Shown piece after piece: positions 47,601 through 59,239 of a stretch of DNA of 64,000 bases; the stretch's first letter is position 1, and each line of letters opens with the position of its first letter. The DNA is taken from positions 1-64,000 of the forward strand of contig MWLD01000069.1 of the NCBI GenBank assembly GCA_002018045.1, in the 5' to 3' direction. The notes beneath the pieces were generated by a model, which was not told the origin of the DNA, did no database searches, and saw nothing but the letters and a program-made list of their open reading frames with translations. A program made the position numbers and the translations under genes. Source of the DNA: Candidatus Synechococcus spongiarum LMB bulk15M (GTDB taxonomy: Bacteria > Cyanobacteriota > Cyanobacteriia > PCC-6307 > Cyanobiaceae).

Positions 47601-48194
47601 CCCCTGAAGCCGCTGCTCAAGCCCGCCCGCCTGCTTGCTCCCGTCAGCCTGGCCGAACTGGATCAATTGCCGGACAAACGCAAGGTAAGCGCCATTGTCA
47701 TGCTGTCGGCGCTCAAGATCGTCACCACCCGCAAAGGAGACCCCATGGGAGTGTTGACCGTGGAGGATTTGAGCGGAAGCTGCGAAGCGGTGGTGTTTCC
47801 AAAAACCTATGCCCAACTGAGTCAACACCTGAATCAGGACACCCGCCTTTTACTGTGGGCCACTGTGGATCGCCGTGACGAGCAGGTGCAGTTGATCATT
47901 GACGACTGCTCTGTCGTAGAGGACCTGAACCTGGTTCTGGTGAAGCTGGAGGCCAGACTTGCCGGTGATCTTGCCTACCAGACAAAGCTGCGCACGTGTC
48001 TACAAGGTCAAAGTGGCCAGGAGCGGGTTCCGGCCAAAAGCCCGGTGGTCCTTGAACTGCGCGACCAGAGTGATCAACGCTATGTGCGTGTTGGTCACCA
48101 GTTTCGTGTCTGCGATCCCGATGCAACGGTCAAGGCACTCAACCAGGCACAGTTCGAGGCGCGCCGCGAGTCCCTCATGAAGGTCCTGGCTTAG
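44673..48194 (+). CDS. dnaE: DNA polymerase III alpha subunit
   Basis: 1173 residues from GTG 44673 ([20 protein letters not shown]). The PHP domain comes first (HNHSDYS). The polymerase active site is [27 protein letters not shown] and the Zn/finger regions follow, then the tandem HhH and an OB-fold near the end ([20 protein letters not shown]). Some stretches (44860-45340, 46960-47150) are clearly more A+T-rich than flanking genes, as in acsF. The frame is intact throughout, without the intein split known from some cyanobacteria. Confidence 0.97.
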   Translation: MSFVALHNHSDYSLLDGASQLPQLVERAKELRMPALALTDHGVMYGAIELLKLCRQAGIKPIIGNEMYIINGSIAAPQQKRERRYHLVVLAKNDQGYRNLVKLTSISHLEGMRGRGIFSRPCIDKNLLEKHKEGLMIATACLGGEIPQAILQRRLDVARAVATWYRDCFGDDFYLEIQDHGSHEDRIVNTEIVKIAHELGIEIIATNDAHYLSNKDVEAHDTLLCVLTGKMVTDEKRLRYTGTEYLKSPEEMAYLFQDHLEPEVIAKALANTLAVAAKVEDYDILGKCRMPNFPLLPEQTTPIHHLRDVSRDGLQERLQQPNWDAVISKYSTYAERLERELEIIERMGFPTYFLVVWDYIRFARLQEISVGPGRGSAAGSLVAFALKITSIDPVHHGLLFERFLNPERKSMPDIDTDFCIERRSEVIDYVTHLYGTDRVAQIITFNRMTSKAVLKDVARVLDIPYGDADRLAKLIPVFRGKPAKLQVMIGPESPVPEFREKYNKDEKVRRWIDLALRIEGTNKTYGVHAAGVVIAADPLDELVPLQYSNERQVITQYPMDDVESMGLLKMDFLGLKTLTMIGKAIELIQQTQDKQLDPYNLPQQNEATYSLLSKGDLEGIFQLESSGMRQVVRDLRPSSLEDISSILALYRPGPLDAGLIPKFINRKHGREDTRVVHTKLQPILEETYGIMVYQEQIMRIAQDLAGYSLGQADLLRRAMGKKKITEMEKHRTIFTSGAKDHNVDERIASQLFDQMVLFAEYCFNKSHSTAYGAVTYQTAYLKANYPVAYMAALLTVNSGSSDKVQRYIANCNAMGIEVLRPDINESGLDFTPVGRRIRFGLGAVRNLGEGAIQKILASRSRDGAFQSLADLCDRLPMGLLNKRALEALIHSGALDGLEPQGNRAQLMADMELVVSWASDRAKDRASGQGSIFDLAATSSSITHLERAPKAPATREYDLRQKLRLEKEIVGFYLSDHPLKPLLKPARLLAPVSLAELDQLPDKRKVSAIVMLSALKIVTTRKGDPMGVLTVEDLSGSCEAVVFPKTYAQLSQHLNQDTRLLLWATVDRRDEQVQLIIDDCSVVEDLNLVLVKLEARLAGDLAYQTKLRTCLQGQSGQERVPAKSPVVLELRDQSDQRYVRVGHQFRVCDPDATVKALNQAQFEARRESLMKVLA

Positions 48195-48324
48195 GAGGAA
48201 CGGCCAACGGATTACTGAACACGTTCTAAACACAATGTATCAAGACAGCGGATCAAGGGCTGCTCCGGCCTCCGGATGAGGCATGGGACGGCAAAATAGA
48301 AACGAACCTGCGTGACCATCTCCC

Positions 48325-48459
48325 ATGTATACAGACTTCACTGCAGCTATCCTGCTCCTGCTTTCCGCAGTTCCCTTGGCGGCTGTGGTCGTCGCTGCCG
48401 GCTATTGGGCCTATCGGCAGAGAAAGCTGGGCAACGAGAAGGTCTCGGAACAGCGCTGA
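48325..48459 (+). CDS. Small single-helix membrane protein (44 aa)
   Basis: An ATG at 48325 opens a 44-codon frame, MYTDFTAAILLLLSAVPLAA onward, with one transmembrane helix (about 7-28) and a basic tail ending KLGNEKVSEQR. Length and topology resemble the many small subunits of photosystems or NDH complexes in cyanobacteria, but I cannot match it to a named one. No good ribosome binding site is visible, so confidence is limited. Confidence 0.45.
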   Translation: MYTDFTAAILLLLSAVPLAAVVVAAGYWAYRQRKLGNEKVSEQR

Positions 48460-48501
48460 GAGGGTCCATGGCGCCATCGCCATGGTGGTGGCCGCCTGCC
48501 G

Positions 48502-48933
48502 TTAGCGCCCCTGCTTCATGGTGCGGCTTGAGATACGCAGCCGTTGCAGGTTTTTGCCGAATTGCTCCAACCCCAAGGGAGAACCTGGCGCATCGTCCCA
48601 ACTGGCGGACAGCACGCCGTAGCTGAGGCCCAACAGTCCCAACACAAAAAACACACCCGACACCCCGATGGTGACAACGGGCTCAATGCGCACGATGCCT
48701 CGACTCATCAGGACGTAGCTGAGCACAAACACTCCCATGGCCAACAGGGTGGGGGCGCCGCTCAGCAGGAGAACGCGCCGCACCATCCGTTTGGAGACGT
48801 GATCGGGAACGGCAGAACGTTGCGGAGCCGCTTTCCCCACCGGACCCTTCCGGGGACTCGTCTTCTGCGCTTCCCCTGTGACGTTCTCCGACCCACCAAA
48901 CCCCTTGGAGGGTTCAGGTTCAGCAGTGGCCAT
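48502..48933 (-). CDS. PAM68-family PSII assembly protein
   Basis: 143 residues. A basic, low-complexity N-terminus (QKTSPRKGPVGKAAPQRSAV) is followed by VSKRMVRRVLLLSGAPTLLAMG, two transmembrane helices, and the conserved end GLSYGVLSASWDDAPGSPLG, LEQFGKNLQRLR. This is the DUF3464/PAM68 pattern; PAM68 helps insert chlorophyll into CP47 during PSII assembly. Four bases upstream of the rpsO stop, same strand order rpsO-PAM68. Confidence 0.9.
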   Translation of the reverse strand: MATAEPEPSKGFGGSENVTGEAQKTSPRKGPVGKAAPQRSAVPDHVSKRMVRRVLLLSGAPTLLAMGVFVLSYVLMSRGIVRIEPVVTIGVSGVFFVLGLLGLSYGVLSASWDDAPGSPLGLEQFGKNLQRLRISSRTMKQGR

Positions 48934-48937
48934 GGCA

Positions 48938-49207
48938 CTAGCCTCTGAGCTTCAGGCGTTTGATCAATTCCCTGTACGCCCCCTCGTCCCGCTGGCGGAT
49001 GTAGCTGAGCAGTCGTTTACGGCGACCGATCATCTTCAGCAGTCCCTGGCGGGAGGCGTAATCCTGCTTGTTGCGCTGCAGGTGCCGGCTGAGCTGATTG
49101 ATGCGTTCGCTCAGCATGGCCACCTGCAGCGGCGCCGAACCCGTGTCGGTGCCGTGGATCTGGTAGTCGTTAATCAGGGCCTGCTTCGTGGCCACCGTGA
49201 GGGCCAT
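48938..49207 (-). CDS. rpsO: 30S ribosomal protein S15
   Basis: 89 residues from ATG 49207: DYQIHGTDTGSAPLQVAML, LSERINQLSRHLQRNKQDYA, SRQGLLKMIGRRKRLLSYIR. Binds 16S rRNA h20-h22. The longer reading to 49297 runs into ruvA and is not needed. The PAM68 gene follows 4 bases after its stop, as in marine Synechococcus. Confidence 0.97.
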   Translation of the reverse strand: MALTVATKQALINDYQIHGTDTGSAPLQVAMLSERINQLSRHLQRNKQDYASRQGLLKMIGRRKRLLSYIRQRDEGAYRELIKRLKLRG

Positions 49208-49254
49208 GGAAATCCTTGCGTGAAATGGGATTGGGGTAAAAGCATACAGCACCG

Positions 49255-49911
49255 TCACCCATGGCCTTGCTGGCGGCAGGCCAGCCAACGCAAGCAATCA
49301 CGAATCCAGTCGTCCGAGTTCCCGGCATCCTGATCCATAGCCACTGCCGCCAGCGCCTGATGCACTTCTTCGGGACCGTAGCCCAAAGCCGTCAAGGTCA
49401 GTTCCACATCCTGCCGCAGCGCTCCTGTGGGCAACGGGGCAACATCCATCAGCGCCACCTCCTCTCCCTGGCCAAAGCGCTCGGCCAGCTTGCGGCGCAG
49501 TTCCACCGCCAACCGCTCTGCACTACGTCGCCCAACCCCCGGCGCCTGGCTCAAGCGTTTGAGGTCCGCCTGCACCAGCGCCTGCACCAACTCGGGCAAG
49601 GGGAAAAACCCCAACAACCCGAGAGCCAGTTGAGGACCGATACCACTCACACTGACGAGTTCACGAAACAACTCCCGCTCTGCATCGGTCTCGAAGCCAA
49701 AGAGCAACCAGCTATCGTCACGCACCTGCAAGTGGGTGAACAGGGCCAGTTGCGGGAAACCGTCCGACTGTTGCGGCAGTCCCCTTACATGGCTGTGAAA
49801 GCGCTGGTGCAGCACCACCTCGTAACCAATGCCATGGCAAACCAGAAGCACCCCCTGGCGAGCGCCGCGCTGCCACAATTGGCGCACCTCCCCTTCCATC
49901 CAGCCAATCAT
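49255..49911 (-). CDS. ruvA: Holliday junction protein RuvA
   Basis: 218 residues from ATG 49911 (MIGWMEGEVRQLW). Domain I is an OB fold; domain II has two HhH motifs (VSGIGPQLALGLL and APGVGRRSAERLAVELR); domain III is the small RuvB-binding helix bundle (LRQDVELTLTALGYGPEEV). Tetramers grip the junction for RuvB. The upstream reading adds two residues only. Partner ruvB is at 440-1570. Confidence 0.95.
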   Translation of the reverse strand: MIGWMEGEVRQLWQRGARQGVLLVCHGIGYEVVLHQRFHSHVRGLPQQSDGFPQLALFTHLQVRDDSWLLFGFETDAERELFRELVSVSGIGPQLALGLLGFFPLPELVQALVQADLKRLSQAPGVGRRSAERLAVELRRKLAERFGQGEEVALMDVAPLPTGALRQDVELTLTALGYGPEEVHQALAAVAMDQDAGNSDDWIRDCLRWLACRQQGHG

Positions 49912-50128
49912 GGCCAATTCCAGCCTCGACTCATCCTAGCCGTTTAGCCACGACGGCCTGCCGTGTTGCCGTGTCCGGGACCATCCAGGAACAGGGAAAA
50001 GGCGCGGATCCCGAGACGCTGCACGGATGCCATGGCGGTTGCACAGGCTGGACAGTGAACCAACCGAGTCATGCCCTGGTCTGGAAGGGAGTCCTGGACA
50101 ATCTCGAAAGCAGTGCCGTGCTCAGCGG

Positions 50129-50347
50129 TCATGGCCAACTGTGGGAACAACGACCCGTTTTACCGCAATCAGGTTTGCTGCAATACAGCCTTCCGGAATA
50201 CGGTTCCAGCGTGTTGTCGAGTGCCCCGATCTCGAACCTTGTTTCCTTGATTTCAGCCCTCTGCCCCTCTTCGCTGGCTTCGACTTCGGCTTTCTCCGCA
50301 TCGATGCGCCTGTCGAGCCTGTTGTCCAGGTTATGGAAGGAACACAT
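50129..50347 (-). CDS. Possible coiled-coil protein fragment
   Basis: A 72-codon ORF whose first half reads LDNRLDRRIDAEKAEVEASE and is strongly charged and helical, followed by non-helical sequence. Its upstream neighbour in another frame (50348-50420) continues as helix (DDAVVQQALATQDSLRFL), so this may be a frameshifted relic of a coiled-coil protein. It lies downstream of the receptor pseudogene. The remainder of 49930-50130 shows no gene I can support. Confidence 0.25.
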   Translation of the reverse strand: MCSFHNLDNRLDRRIDAEKAEVEASEEGQRAEIKETRFEIGALDNTLEPYSGRLYCSKPDCGKTGRCSHSWP

Positions 50348-50559
50348 CAGAAATCGCAGGCTATCCTGTGTTGCCAGGGCTTGCTGGACAACTGCATCGT
50401 CAAGGGGACGTTTCCGGAGGCTCCATCTGCCCCTCCTGGACGTCTTCCGTCAAGGATTTCCAGCACTTCCGGTTGTATGGCCTGAAGCAGGAGTAGCGGG
50501 ACTGCTTTGCCGACAGCACCAAGCTGCCAGTCTCCCACACTGCACGCACCAGCCGCAAC

Positions 50560-51789
50560 AGGGTCTTCAAAGGACTGGCAAACCGAGGGTCGCATTCTTT
50601 GGTTAATTCAAGTCCTGTAATCAATGTATGGTGATCATCATTCAAGTCAATATCCTTTTGGAAATTAACCTGACCACCTATAAATGTATTACGAAAATCC
50701 CGATTGAGGACACGAACATTGACACAGACACCTGCACAGCCAAATTCATCATAAAGAACTTTGCCAGGTGGAACGACGCTGCCTCTACTCGTTGTTGATG
50801 TTGTCTGCTCAGGATCAACTTCTCGAATTCCCGGAACTGTCAGGAGATAATGATTTGTTGTGACACCATGGCGGAACTGTGCATTCATTACAAGAGTTTT
50901 AGAAGTATCATAGTCCAATCGAAGTGTTCCAATATTTGCTGTCGTTTTTTGGAAGTCCCGGTCTTTTACTCCATAGAAATTACTACGATCAACATCATAA
51001 GGCCTTCTGTTCGCTGCATCATAAGGGAAACCTCAGACAGGTAGAGAATTGGTATTGAGATGGTAATAATCCAAAGTAAGATTTATCAGATCAGTGGGCT
51101 GAATACTCACAGATGTTGCAAGTCCATAACGCTTATCAAAGATCTCGTCACGACCAGAAACCCGGCCATCGTGAATGAATCCATCGAAACGCACTGCCAG
51201 AGAAGAATTCAGCCCGTTGTTCACATCAAGTGAATCGATTGCTTCCTGTTGTATCAATCTTTGCATCTAACTCTGTAAATTCAGTTTCACTTGGCATTTT
51301 GCTAATGCTATTAATTGATCCTCCAAGGATACCGCGACCACTAATGGTTGAGCTGGGACCCAACAAGATCTCAATTTGCTCTGTTGTAAACGTTTTCCGC
51401 AGGGTGATACCAGGATCCCGTAAACTATCCATGCAAATGTCGTTATGGGCACGGTAGCCACGAATATGGCTTGAACAGTCCTGAGGGGTGTTCAAGAGGG
51501 GCTCCGTCAGTTTTGGCGAAGCTGAGTCGTCAACTTTGTAGGGAGCTTCCGGGTTTGCGTAGGGATCAACCGGGCCACCTGACGTCTCACCACGCACGAA
51601 GATGGGCTGGAGCTGGAGTTCTTCCTCGACTCTTCCCATCCTCGTCCTGACCTGTCAACTTGGCCTCGGCAGGCGGTCCCTGCAAGGACATGGCAGCCAG
51701 CGAGTATCCCGAAGACATTGCAAGGCTCCTGACAGTGAGTTGTTCCGATGCAAGACCGCGCCGGGTGCGAAAGGGCAAAGGAGGATTCA
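50560..51789 (-). pseudogene. TonB-dependent siderophore receptor (catecholate type), decayed
   Basis: Starting at ATG 51789, a signal-like segment (SLAMSSGYSLAAMSLQG) leads, after a frameshift near 51635, into a plug domain (FVRGETSGG; RGYRAHNDICMDSLRDPGIT; EILLGPSSTISGRGILGGSI). A second frameshift at 51226-51270 leads to barrel strands (SSLAVRFDGFIHDGRVSGRD, INLTLDYYHLNT). An in-frame TGA lies at 51033-51035, after which the same frame continues (RRPYDVDRSNFYGVKDRDFQ, TLITGLELTKE) until homology fades near 50570. The second half of the barrel is missing. Intact relatives take up ferric siderophores with TonB/ExbBD. Confidence 0.88.
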
Positions 51790-52216
51790 TGAATCTCAGG
51801 ACACGAGAGGACAATGCAAGCAAAACTCGTGTTGGGCATGAACTTGGCAGACTCACCAGAGATTGCCATACTTTATTGTGTCCTGCCGATCTCCGAATCG
51901 GCACTGTTCCGTGTTGGATTGAAGGCTTCAACCGCTTGGTCACCTTCCCTGGCCGGGTATCCCATCGCCAGAGGCCCGTATGGGGACCTGTGGCACAGAT
52001 CCTGAATCTGGACAGGTTCGGATCTCTTGCTCACGGGCGCCAACGTCTTCCTTCTCGTGAAAGTACGCCATGGGTGGATTTCCGGAAGGTCGTCTCCTGC
52101 CTTCTTCCGGATACCGCTGTGAGCGGGAGGGGTGATGCCTCTCTCCCGCTTCAGGTCCATGGGCCGTAATCCATCGGGTCTCACGCTAGAGTGGAGTCTG
52201 TTGATGCCAAATCCCA
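51790..52216. other. Non-coding stretch between receptor pseudogene and nifU
   Basis: About 430 bp with only shadow ORFs. It should contain the nifU promoter on the right and the dead receptor's control region on the left. An AGGCAGGAGACGACC stretch (minus strand, near 52095-52110) superficially resembles a B12 box, but the rest of a cobalamin riboswitch is not evident. Confidence 0.4.
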
Positions 52217-52462
52217 ATGACCGTGGACACCATGGCCCTCACCAAAGACAACGTGGAAAAAGTGTTGGACGAGGTGCGGCCTTTCCTGCTGGCGGACGGG
52301 GGCAACGTGGAGGTGGTGGAGTTGGATGGCCCCATCGTCAAGGTGCGTCTCCAGGGAGCTTGCGGCAGTTGCCCCAGTAGCACCATGACCCTGAAGATGG
52401 GCATTGAACGCAAGCTACGGGAGATGATCCCGGAAATCAGCGATGTGGTGCAGGTGCTCTGA
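52217..52462 (+). CDS. nifU: NifU C-terminal-domain Fe-S scaffold (Nfu type)
   Basis: 81 residues: [20 protein letters not shown] followed by the cluster-binding [16 protein letters not shown]. Cyanobacterial Nfu assembles Fe-S clusters, notably for photosystem I. ATG 52217 or ATG 52232 may start it. It faces the receptor pseudogene and lies 60 bp upstream of serS. Confidence 0.95.
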   Translation: MTVDTMALTKDNVEKVLDEVRPFLLADGGNVEVVELDGPIVKVRLQGACGSCPSSTMTLKMGIERKLREMIPEISDVVQVL

Positions 52463-52501
52463 ACGCAGAATAGAGCGGCGCACAGGCTTTGCTTAGGCTG
52501 A

Positions 52502-55418
<2,917 letters not shown>

Positions 55419-55434
55419 TCATGCTGTTGCCGCC

Positions 55435-56526
55435 GTGATTCATAGTTTGGCAGCCCTGGCTGTGCTCGGGCTTCTCGTTGCCATCCATGAGACGGGACAT
55501 TTTCTGGCGGCCACATGCCAGGGGATTCGGGTGAGCAGCTTCTCCATCGGCCTGGGGCCGGTGCTCGTGGGTTGGCGCCGCCGCGGGATTCGGTTTGCCC
55601 TGCGGGCCATTCCCATCGGCGGCTACGTGGCCTTCCCCGATAGCGAGACCGAGGAAGAGATTCATGCGCAAGATCCCGATCTGTTTCGGAATCGCCCCCT
55701 TCCCCAGCGAGCTCTGGTGATTGCAGCAGGGGTTCTGGCCAACTTGATTTTTGCCTGGGTGGTGCTGTTGGCCCAGGGGGCCATGTATGGCGTGCCCGAT
55801 GGGATCACCGCCTCTGCAGGCATTGTGGTGACGGCAGTCAGCCCTGATTCCCCCGCTGCCGTGGCCGGACTGGAACCGGGGGACCATGTGGTGGCCGTCA
55901 ATGGCCAGCCCCTGGGACAGGGGGATGAGGCCGTGAAAACCATCATCACCGCCGTGCAGACCCACCCCGACATGCCCCTGACCCTCCAACTGGACGGTGG
56001 CGACGGCCCACGGGAGCGTCAGGTGACCCCACGCCTTGACGAGGGGACCAGCCGAATCGGTACCCAACTTCAACCCTATGGCATGAGCCGTTATCGGCCT
56101 GTAGAGGGCGTGGGGGAATGGTTGGCCACGGCAAGCCAGGGCTTCTGGACCATCACGACCAATACCCTGGCAGGCTATGGCCAGCTACTGACCCATTTTC
56201 AGACCACAGCCCGGCAATTGGGGGGACCTGTACGCATTGTGGAGGTGGGCGCCCGGTTGGCTCAGCAAGGTGGGGCCAGCCTGCTGTTGTTTACGGCATT
56301 GATTTCCATCAACCTGGCCGTGCTGAACGCCTTGCCCCTGCCCGCATTGGATGGGGGCCAGATGGTGCTGCTGCTCTGGGAAGGCCTGCGGGGGCAGCCG
56401 TTGCCGGAACGGTGGACCTTGGCAGTGAACCGTCTGGGATTTGCCCTGTTGCTGGGACTGGTGGGCGTGTTAATGGTCCGTGATACCTCCCAACTCGACA
56501 TCCTCAAATCGTGGTTACCCCGTTGA
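55435..56526 (+). CDS. rseP: Site-2 intramembrane metalloprotease RseP
   Basis: 363 residues from GTG 55435. The HExxH zinc motif is AIHETGHFLAATCQG; a PDZ domain sits mid-protein (PAAVAGLEPGDHVVAVNGQP) and the third ligand motif is NALPLPALDGGQM, between transmembrane helices. RseP-type proteases cut anti-sigma factors and signal-peptide remnants in the membrane. The start follows the divergent mqo by 16 bp. nth overlaps its end. Confidence 0.94.
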   Translation: MIHSLAALAVLGLLVAIHETGHFLAATCQGIRVSSFSIGLGPVLVGWRRRGIRFALRAIPIGGYVAFPDSETEEEIHAQDPDLFRNRPLPQRALVIAAGVLANLIFAWVVLLAQGAMYGVPDGITASAGIVVTAVSPDSPAAVAGLEPGDHVVAVNGQPLGQGDEAVKTIITAVQTHPDMPLTLQLDGGDGPRERQVTPRLDEGTSRIGTQLQPYGMSRYRPVEGVGEWLATASQGFWTITTNTLAGYGQLLTHFQTTARQLGGPVRIVEVGARLAQQGGASLLLFTALISINLAVLNALPLPALDGGQMVLLLWEGLRGQPLPERWTLAVNRLGFALLLGLVGVLMVRDTSQLDILKSWLPR

Positions 56527-57200
56527 CGCCAGGTGGGGAGAACCCCGACTGGCCACCACGCCCCCAGCGGGTGGAATCGATCTTTCAAAAGCTGGGCCAG
56601 CTCTACCCGGAAGCCCGCTGTTCCCTGGATTGGCGCAATCCCTTCCAGTTACTGGTGGCTACCATCCTCTCGGCCCAATGCACGGATAAGCGGGTGAACC
56701 GGGTGACACCAGCCCTGTTCGACCGATTCCCGGATGCCGCCAGCTTTGCCGCTGTGGAGCCGGAGCAGGTGGAACCCTATGTGCGCTCCACAGGATTTTA
56801 CCGCAGCAAAGCCCGCCACATTGTGGGCACGTCGCGTCTGTTGTTGGAGCGCCACCAGGGCCATGTGCCCCAGTCGATGGAGGCGCTCCTGCAGTGCCCC
56901 GGAGTGGCTCGCAAAACAGCCAACGTGGTGTTGGCCACAGCCTATGGCCTCAATGCGGGGGTCACGGTGGACACCCATGTGCGGCGGCTCGGCAACCGGC
57001 TCGGCTTGGTAACGGCAACGGATCCGGCCCGTATTGAAGTGGAGTTGATGGCCCTGCTGCCCCAATCCGATTGGGACCTGCTGTCCATCCGTCTCATTTT
57101 CCATGGCCGTGCCGTGTGCAAGGCACGGCGACCAGCCTGTGGCCGCTGCGGCCTGGCGGACCTTTGCCCGTCTTACGCTCCGGAGCCGGTGAGCCGCTAG
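56511..57200 (+). CDS. nth: Endonuclease III (DNA glycosylase/AP lyase)
   Basis: 229 residues starting at GTG 56511, inside the end of rseP. Helix-hairpin-helix LQCPGVARKTANVVLATAYG carries the catalytic Lys; VDTHVRRLGNRLGL holds the catalytic Asp; the 4Fe-4S cluster cysteines are in CKARRPACGRCGLADLC (C-x6-C-x2-C-x5-C pattern). Removes oxidised pyrimidines. The first 20 residues are a Pro-rich leader. Confidence 0.95.
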   Translation: MVTPLTPGGENPDWPPRPQRVESIFQKLGQLYPEARCSLDWRNPFQLLVATILSAQCTDKRVNRVTPALFDRFPDAASFAAVEPEQVEPYVRSTGFYRSKARHIVGTSRLLLERHQGHVPQSMEALLQCPGVARKTANVVLATAYGLNAGVTVDTHVRRLGNRLGLVTATDPARIEVELMALLPQSDWDLLSIRLIFHGRAVCKARRPACGRCGLADLCPSYAPEPVSR

Positions 57201-57231
57201 GGGCAGCCACAACATCGAACGGTGACCCGGT

Positions 57232-58098
57232 TCACATCCTTCGCACGGCACTACGGAGTTTGCGTAGTGCGACTTGGTTGATCTGTAAAGCGTTCTCGGG
57301 GCTGATGGCTAGCTGTCTTGCAATATCCCGGAACGTGACGCGCGGACTCAAGCAGTAGCGTTGCCGCACCACAGCCCATTCCTGGTTCCTCAGCCGAGCA
57401 GTGCCGATGAGCGTGGCCAGGTAGTCGCTCTCCATGGCCTGCATCAGTTTGTCCATGGGCTGGGGGCGCTCGTCAACAAGGAGATCAAGGGGAATCGGGT
57501 CTCCATCAGCATGCATCTGCTGCTCAAGGCTCACCGTGTCGATCAGTTGGGCAGTGCGCCGTAGTTGACGGATCTGGTCCCGGGTCTCTTTGCTGACCTC
57601 AGCCACTTCCGCTACCGTGGGGGATCGCCCCAGCGCGTCGGATAACCGCTGCACCGTGACCGCCAGGCGAGCCAGGCGATCCGCCAAGTGTAACGGCAAA
57701 CGAATGGTGGAGGCTTTCTGGTTGATGGCCCGTTGCAAAGACTGTTTAATCCACCAGTAGCTATACGTGCTAAAGCGATAGCCCTTGGAAGGATCAAATT
57801 TCTCCACCGCCCTCTGCAAGCCCATTGCACCCTCTTGAACAAGATCCTCCAGGGGAAGGCCACGGGCCTGATATTTTTTCGCGAGATGGACGACAAGTCT
57901 GAGATTGGATTGAATCATTTGCTCCCGAGCCTGAAGCCCTGCCTCACGCAACTTGGTTGGAGCAGACTCCGGCCCACCGGGGTAGCTCCGCCATGTATGG
58001 ACGATCTCGCCCAGACCGGTTTCCTCCTCGGAGGTCAACAGCCGAAACTGCGAAATCCTCTGAAGCATCCATGTCAAGGTATTGGTTCCAGCGGTCAT
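57232..58098 (-). CDS. Group 2 sigma-70 factor with altered region 4.2
   Basis: 288 residues. Regions 1.2-2.4 are normal (QSNLRLVVHLAKKYQARGLP, EDLVQEGAMGLQRAVEKFDP, KGYRFSTYSYWWIKQSLQRA), as is region 3. In region 4.2 the recognition helix reads ISPENALQINQVALRKLRS where sigma-70 has V-x-RERIRQIE-x-x-ALRKLR: two of the key -35-contacting arginines are gone. It may read a different -35, rely on extended -10 promoters, or be losing function. It lies 88 bp downstream of a paralogous sigma gene with an intact helix. Confidence 0.9.
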   Translation of the reverse strand: MTAGTNTLTWMLQRISQFRLLTSEEETGLGEIVHTWRSYPGGPESAPTKLREAGLQAREQMIQSNLRLVVHLAKKYQARGLPLEDLVQEGAMGLQRAVEKFDPSKGYRFSTYSYWWIKQSLQRAINQKASTIRLPLHLADRLARLAVTVQRLSDALGRSPTVAEVAEVSKETRDQIRQLRRTAQLIDTVSLEQQMHADGDPIPLDLLVDERPQPMDKLMQAMESDYLATLIGTARLRNQEWAVVRQRYCLSPRVTFRDIARQLAISPENALQINQVALRKLRSAVRRM

Positions 58099-58186
58099 TG
58101 GGCTTGACTACTGTCTTGTGGCAGGAGAACGGGACCAGCTTCCATCTCTTTGCCCTTCCCCATGTCGTTGTGCCGGGTCTCGGGGA

Positions 58187-59200
58187 TCATGGCTTGTACT
58201 GCTTCAGTCGTTCCAGGTCATGGCCGCAATCTGCGGTGTGTGGATGGGGAGGAGAGGGTTCAAGCTGTGACACGCTCTTGATCAACGGGCGCGGTGCGGC
58301 AGATTGCCGTTTCACTGTACGGGGTTGGCAATGGGGGTATCCGCCACGGGCGGCCCGCCGTAGCTTGCGCATGGCGTTCTGCTCGATCTGACGTATACGC
58401 TCGCGGCTGAGGCCCAGGCTGCCGGCAATCCCTTGAAACGGCAGAGGTTGATTGCGACAATGGCGCTGCTTGACCACCTGCCGCTCCCGTGCATTGAGAT
58501 TGGCAGTATCCATCAGCTTTTCTATCTGCGTCAACACATCCACCTGCTCCAAGGCATCCATGGGTTGAGTGCGCTCGTCTTCGATCAACTCGCCAAGGGA
58601 ACTGCTGTCGTCCTCGCTTTTTACCTGGGCATCCAGGCTGGCCCCGCTCAGCAACCGTGCCGTCTGCTCCAACTGGCGAATCTGCTCCTTGGTCTCGTTC
58701 ATGGCAAGACCCGCCTCCTCCAGGCTGGGGGACCTTCCAAGCTGTTGCGTGAGGCGTTGCGTGCAGGCTGTGAGTCGGGCCAGGCGATCCGCCACATGGA
58801 ACGGAAGGCGGATATTGGAAACCTGCTGGCTCACCGCCCGTTGCAGTGATTGTTTAATCCACCAGTAAGCATATGTACTGAAGCGATATCCGGTGGTGGG
58901 ATCAAACTTTTCCGCGGCCCGTTGCAGGCCAAAGCTACCCTCCTGAACCAGGTCTTCAAGAGGTAGGCCTCGGGTTCGGTATTTCTTGGCCAAGTGAACC
59001 ACAAGGCGAAGGTTGGAGCGAATCATTTCTCCCCGCGCCTGAAGACCTGCCTCTGAAACCTCGGCAGGGGCCTTCTCGGGTCCACCGGGGTAGTCCATCC
59101 AGGCACGCACAGTCCGCCCCAGATCCACCTCCTGATCAGGGGCCAACAGACTGGAACGGCCGATTCCGTCCAGCATCCAGCCAAAACAATCCCGTTTCAT
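58187..59200 (-). CDS. Group 2 sigma-70 factor with C-terminal extension
   Basis: 337 residues if ATG 59200 is used; GGAGG lies five bases upstream (ATG 59203 and TTG 59224 are alternatives). Regions 2-4 are typical (GYRFSTYAYWWIKQSLQRAV; recognition helix LSRERIRQIEQNAMRKLRRA). Unusually, some 50 residues follow region 4 (GGYPHCQPRTVKRQSAAPRP onward), rich in Pro, His and Arg. Tandem paralogue of the next sigma gene, probably from local duplication. Group 2 sigmas in cyanobacteria respond to light, nutrients and circadian signals. Confidence 0.9.
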   Translation of the reverse strand: MKRDCFGWMLDGIGRSSLLAPDQEVDLGRTVRAWMDYPGGPEKAPAEVSEAGLQARGEMIRSNLRLVVHLAKKYRTRGLPLEDLVQEGSFGLQRAAEKFDPTTGYRFSTYAYWWIKQSLQRAVSQQVSNIRLPFHVADRLARLTACTQRLTQQLGRSPSLEEAGLAMNETKEQIRQLEQTARLLSGASLDAQVKSEDDSSSLGELIEDERTQPMDALEQVDVLTQIEKLMDTANLNARERQVVKQRHCRNQPLPFQGIAGSLGLSRERIRQIEQNAMRKLRRAARGGYPHCQPRTVKRQSAAPRPLIKSVSQLEPSPPHPHTADCGHDLERLKQYKP

Positions 59201-59239
59201 CATCGCCTCCAAGCTGCTTGGCAATTAAGCTACCGCAAA

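Noticed and set aside
49944-50150. 68-codon minus-strand ORF and overlapping plus-strand ORFs downstream of ruvA
   Set aside because: No homology pattern, no ribosome binding site, and competing ORFs on both strands; most likely non-coding.
51990-52160. Possible cobalamin riboswitch upstream of the TonB receptor pseudogene
   Set aside because: A CAGGAGAC-containing stretch resembles a B12 box, but the other conserved cobalamin-riboswitch blocks are absent or scrambled, and the receptor looks like a ferric-siderophore rather than a B12 transporter.
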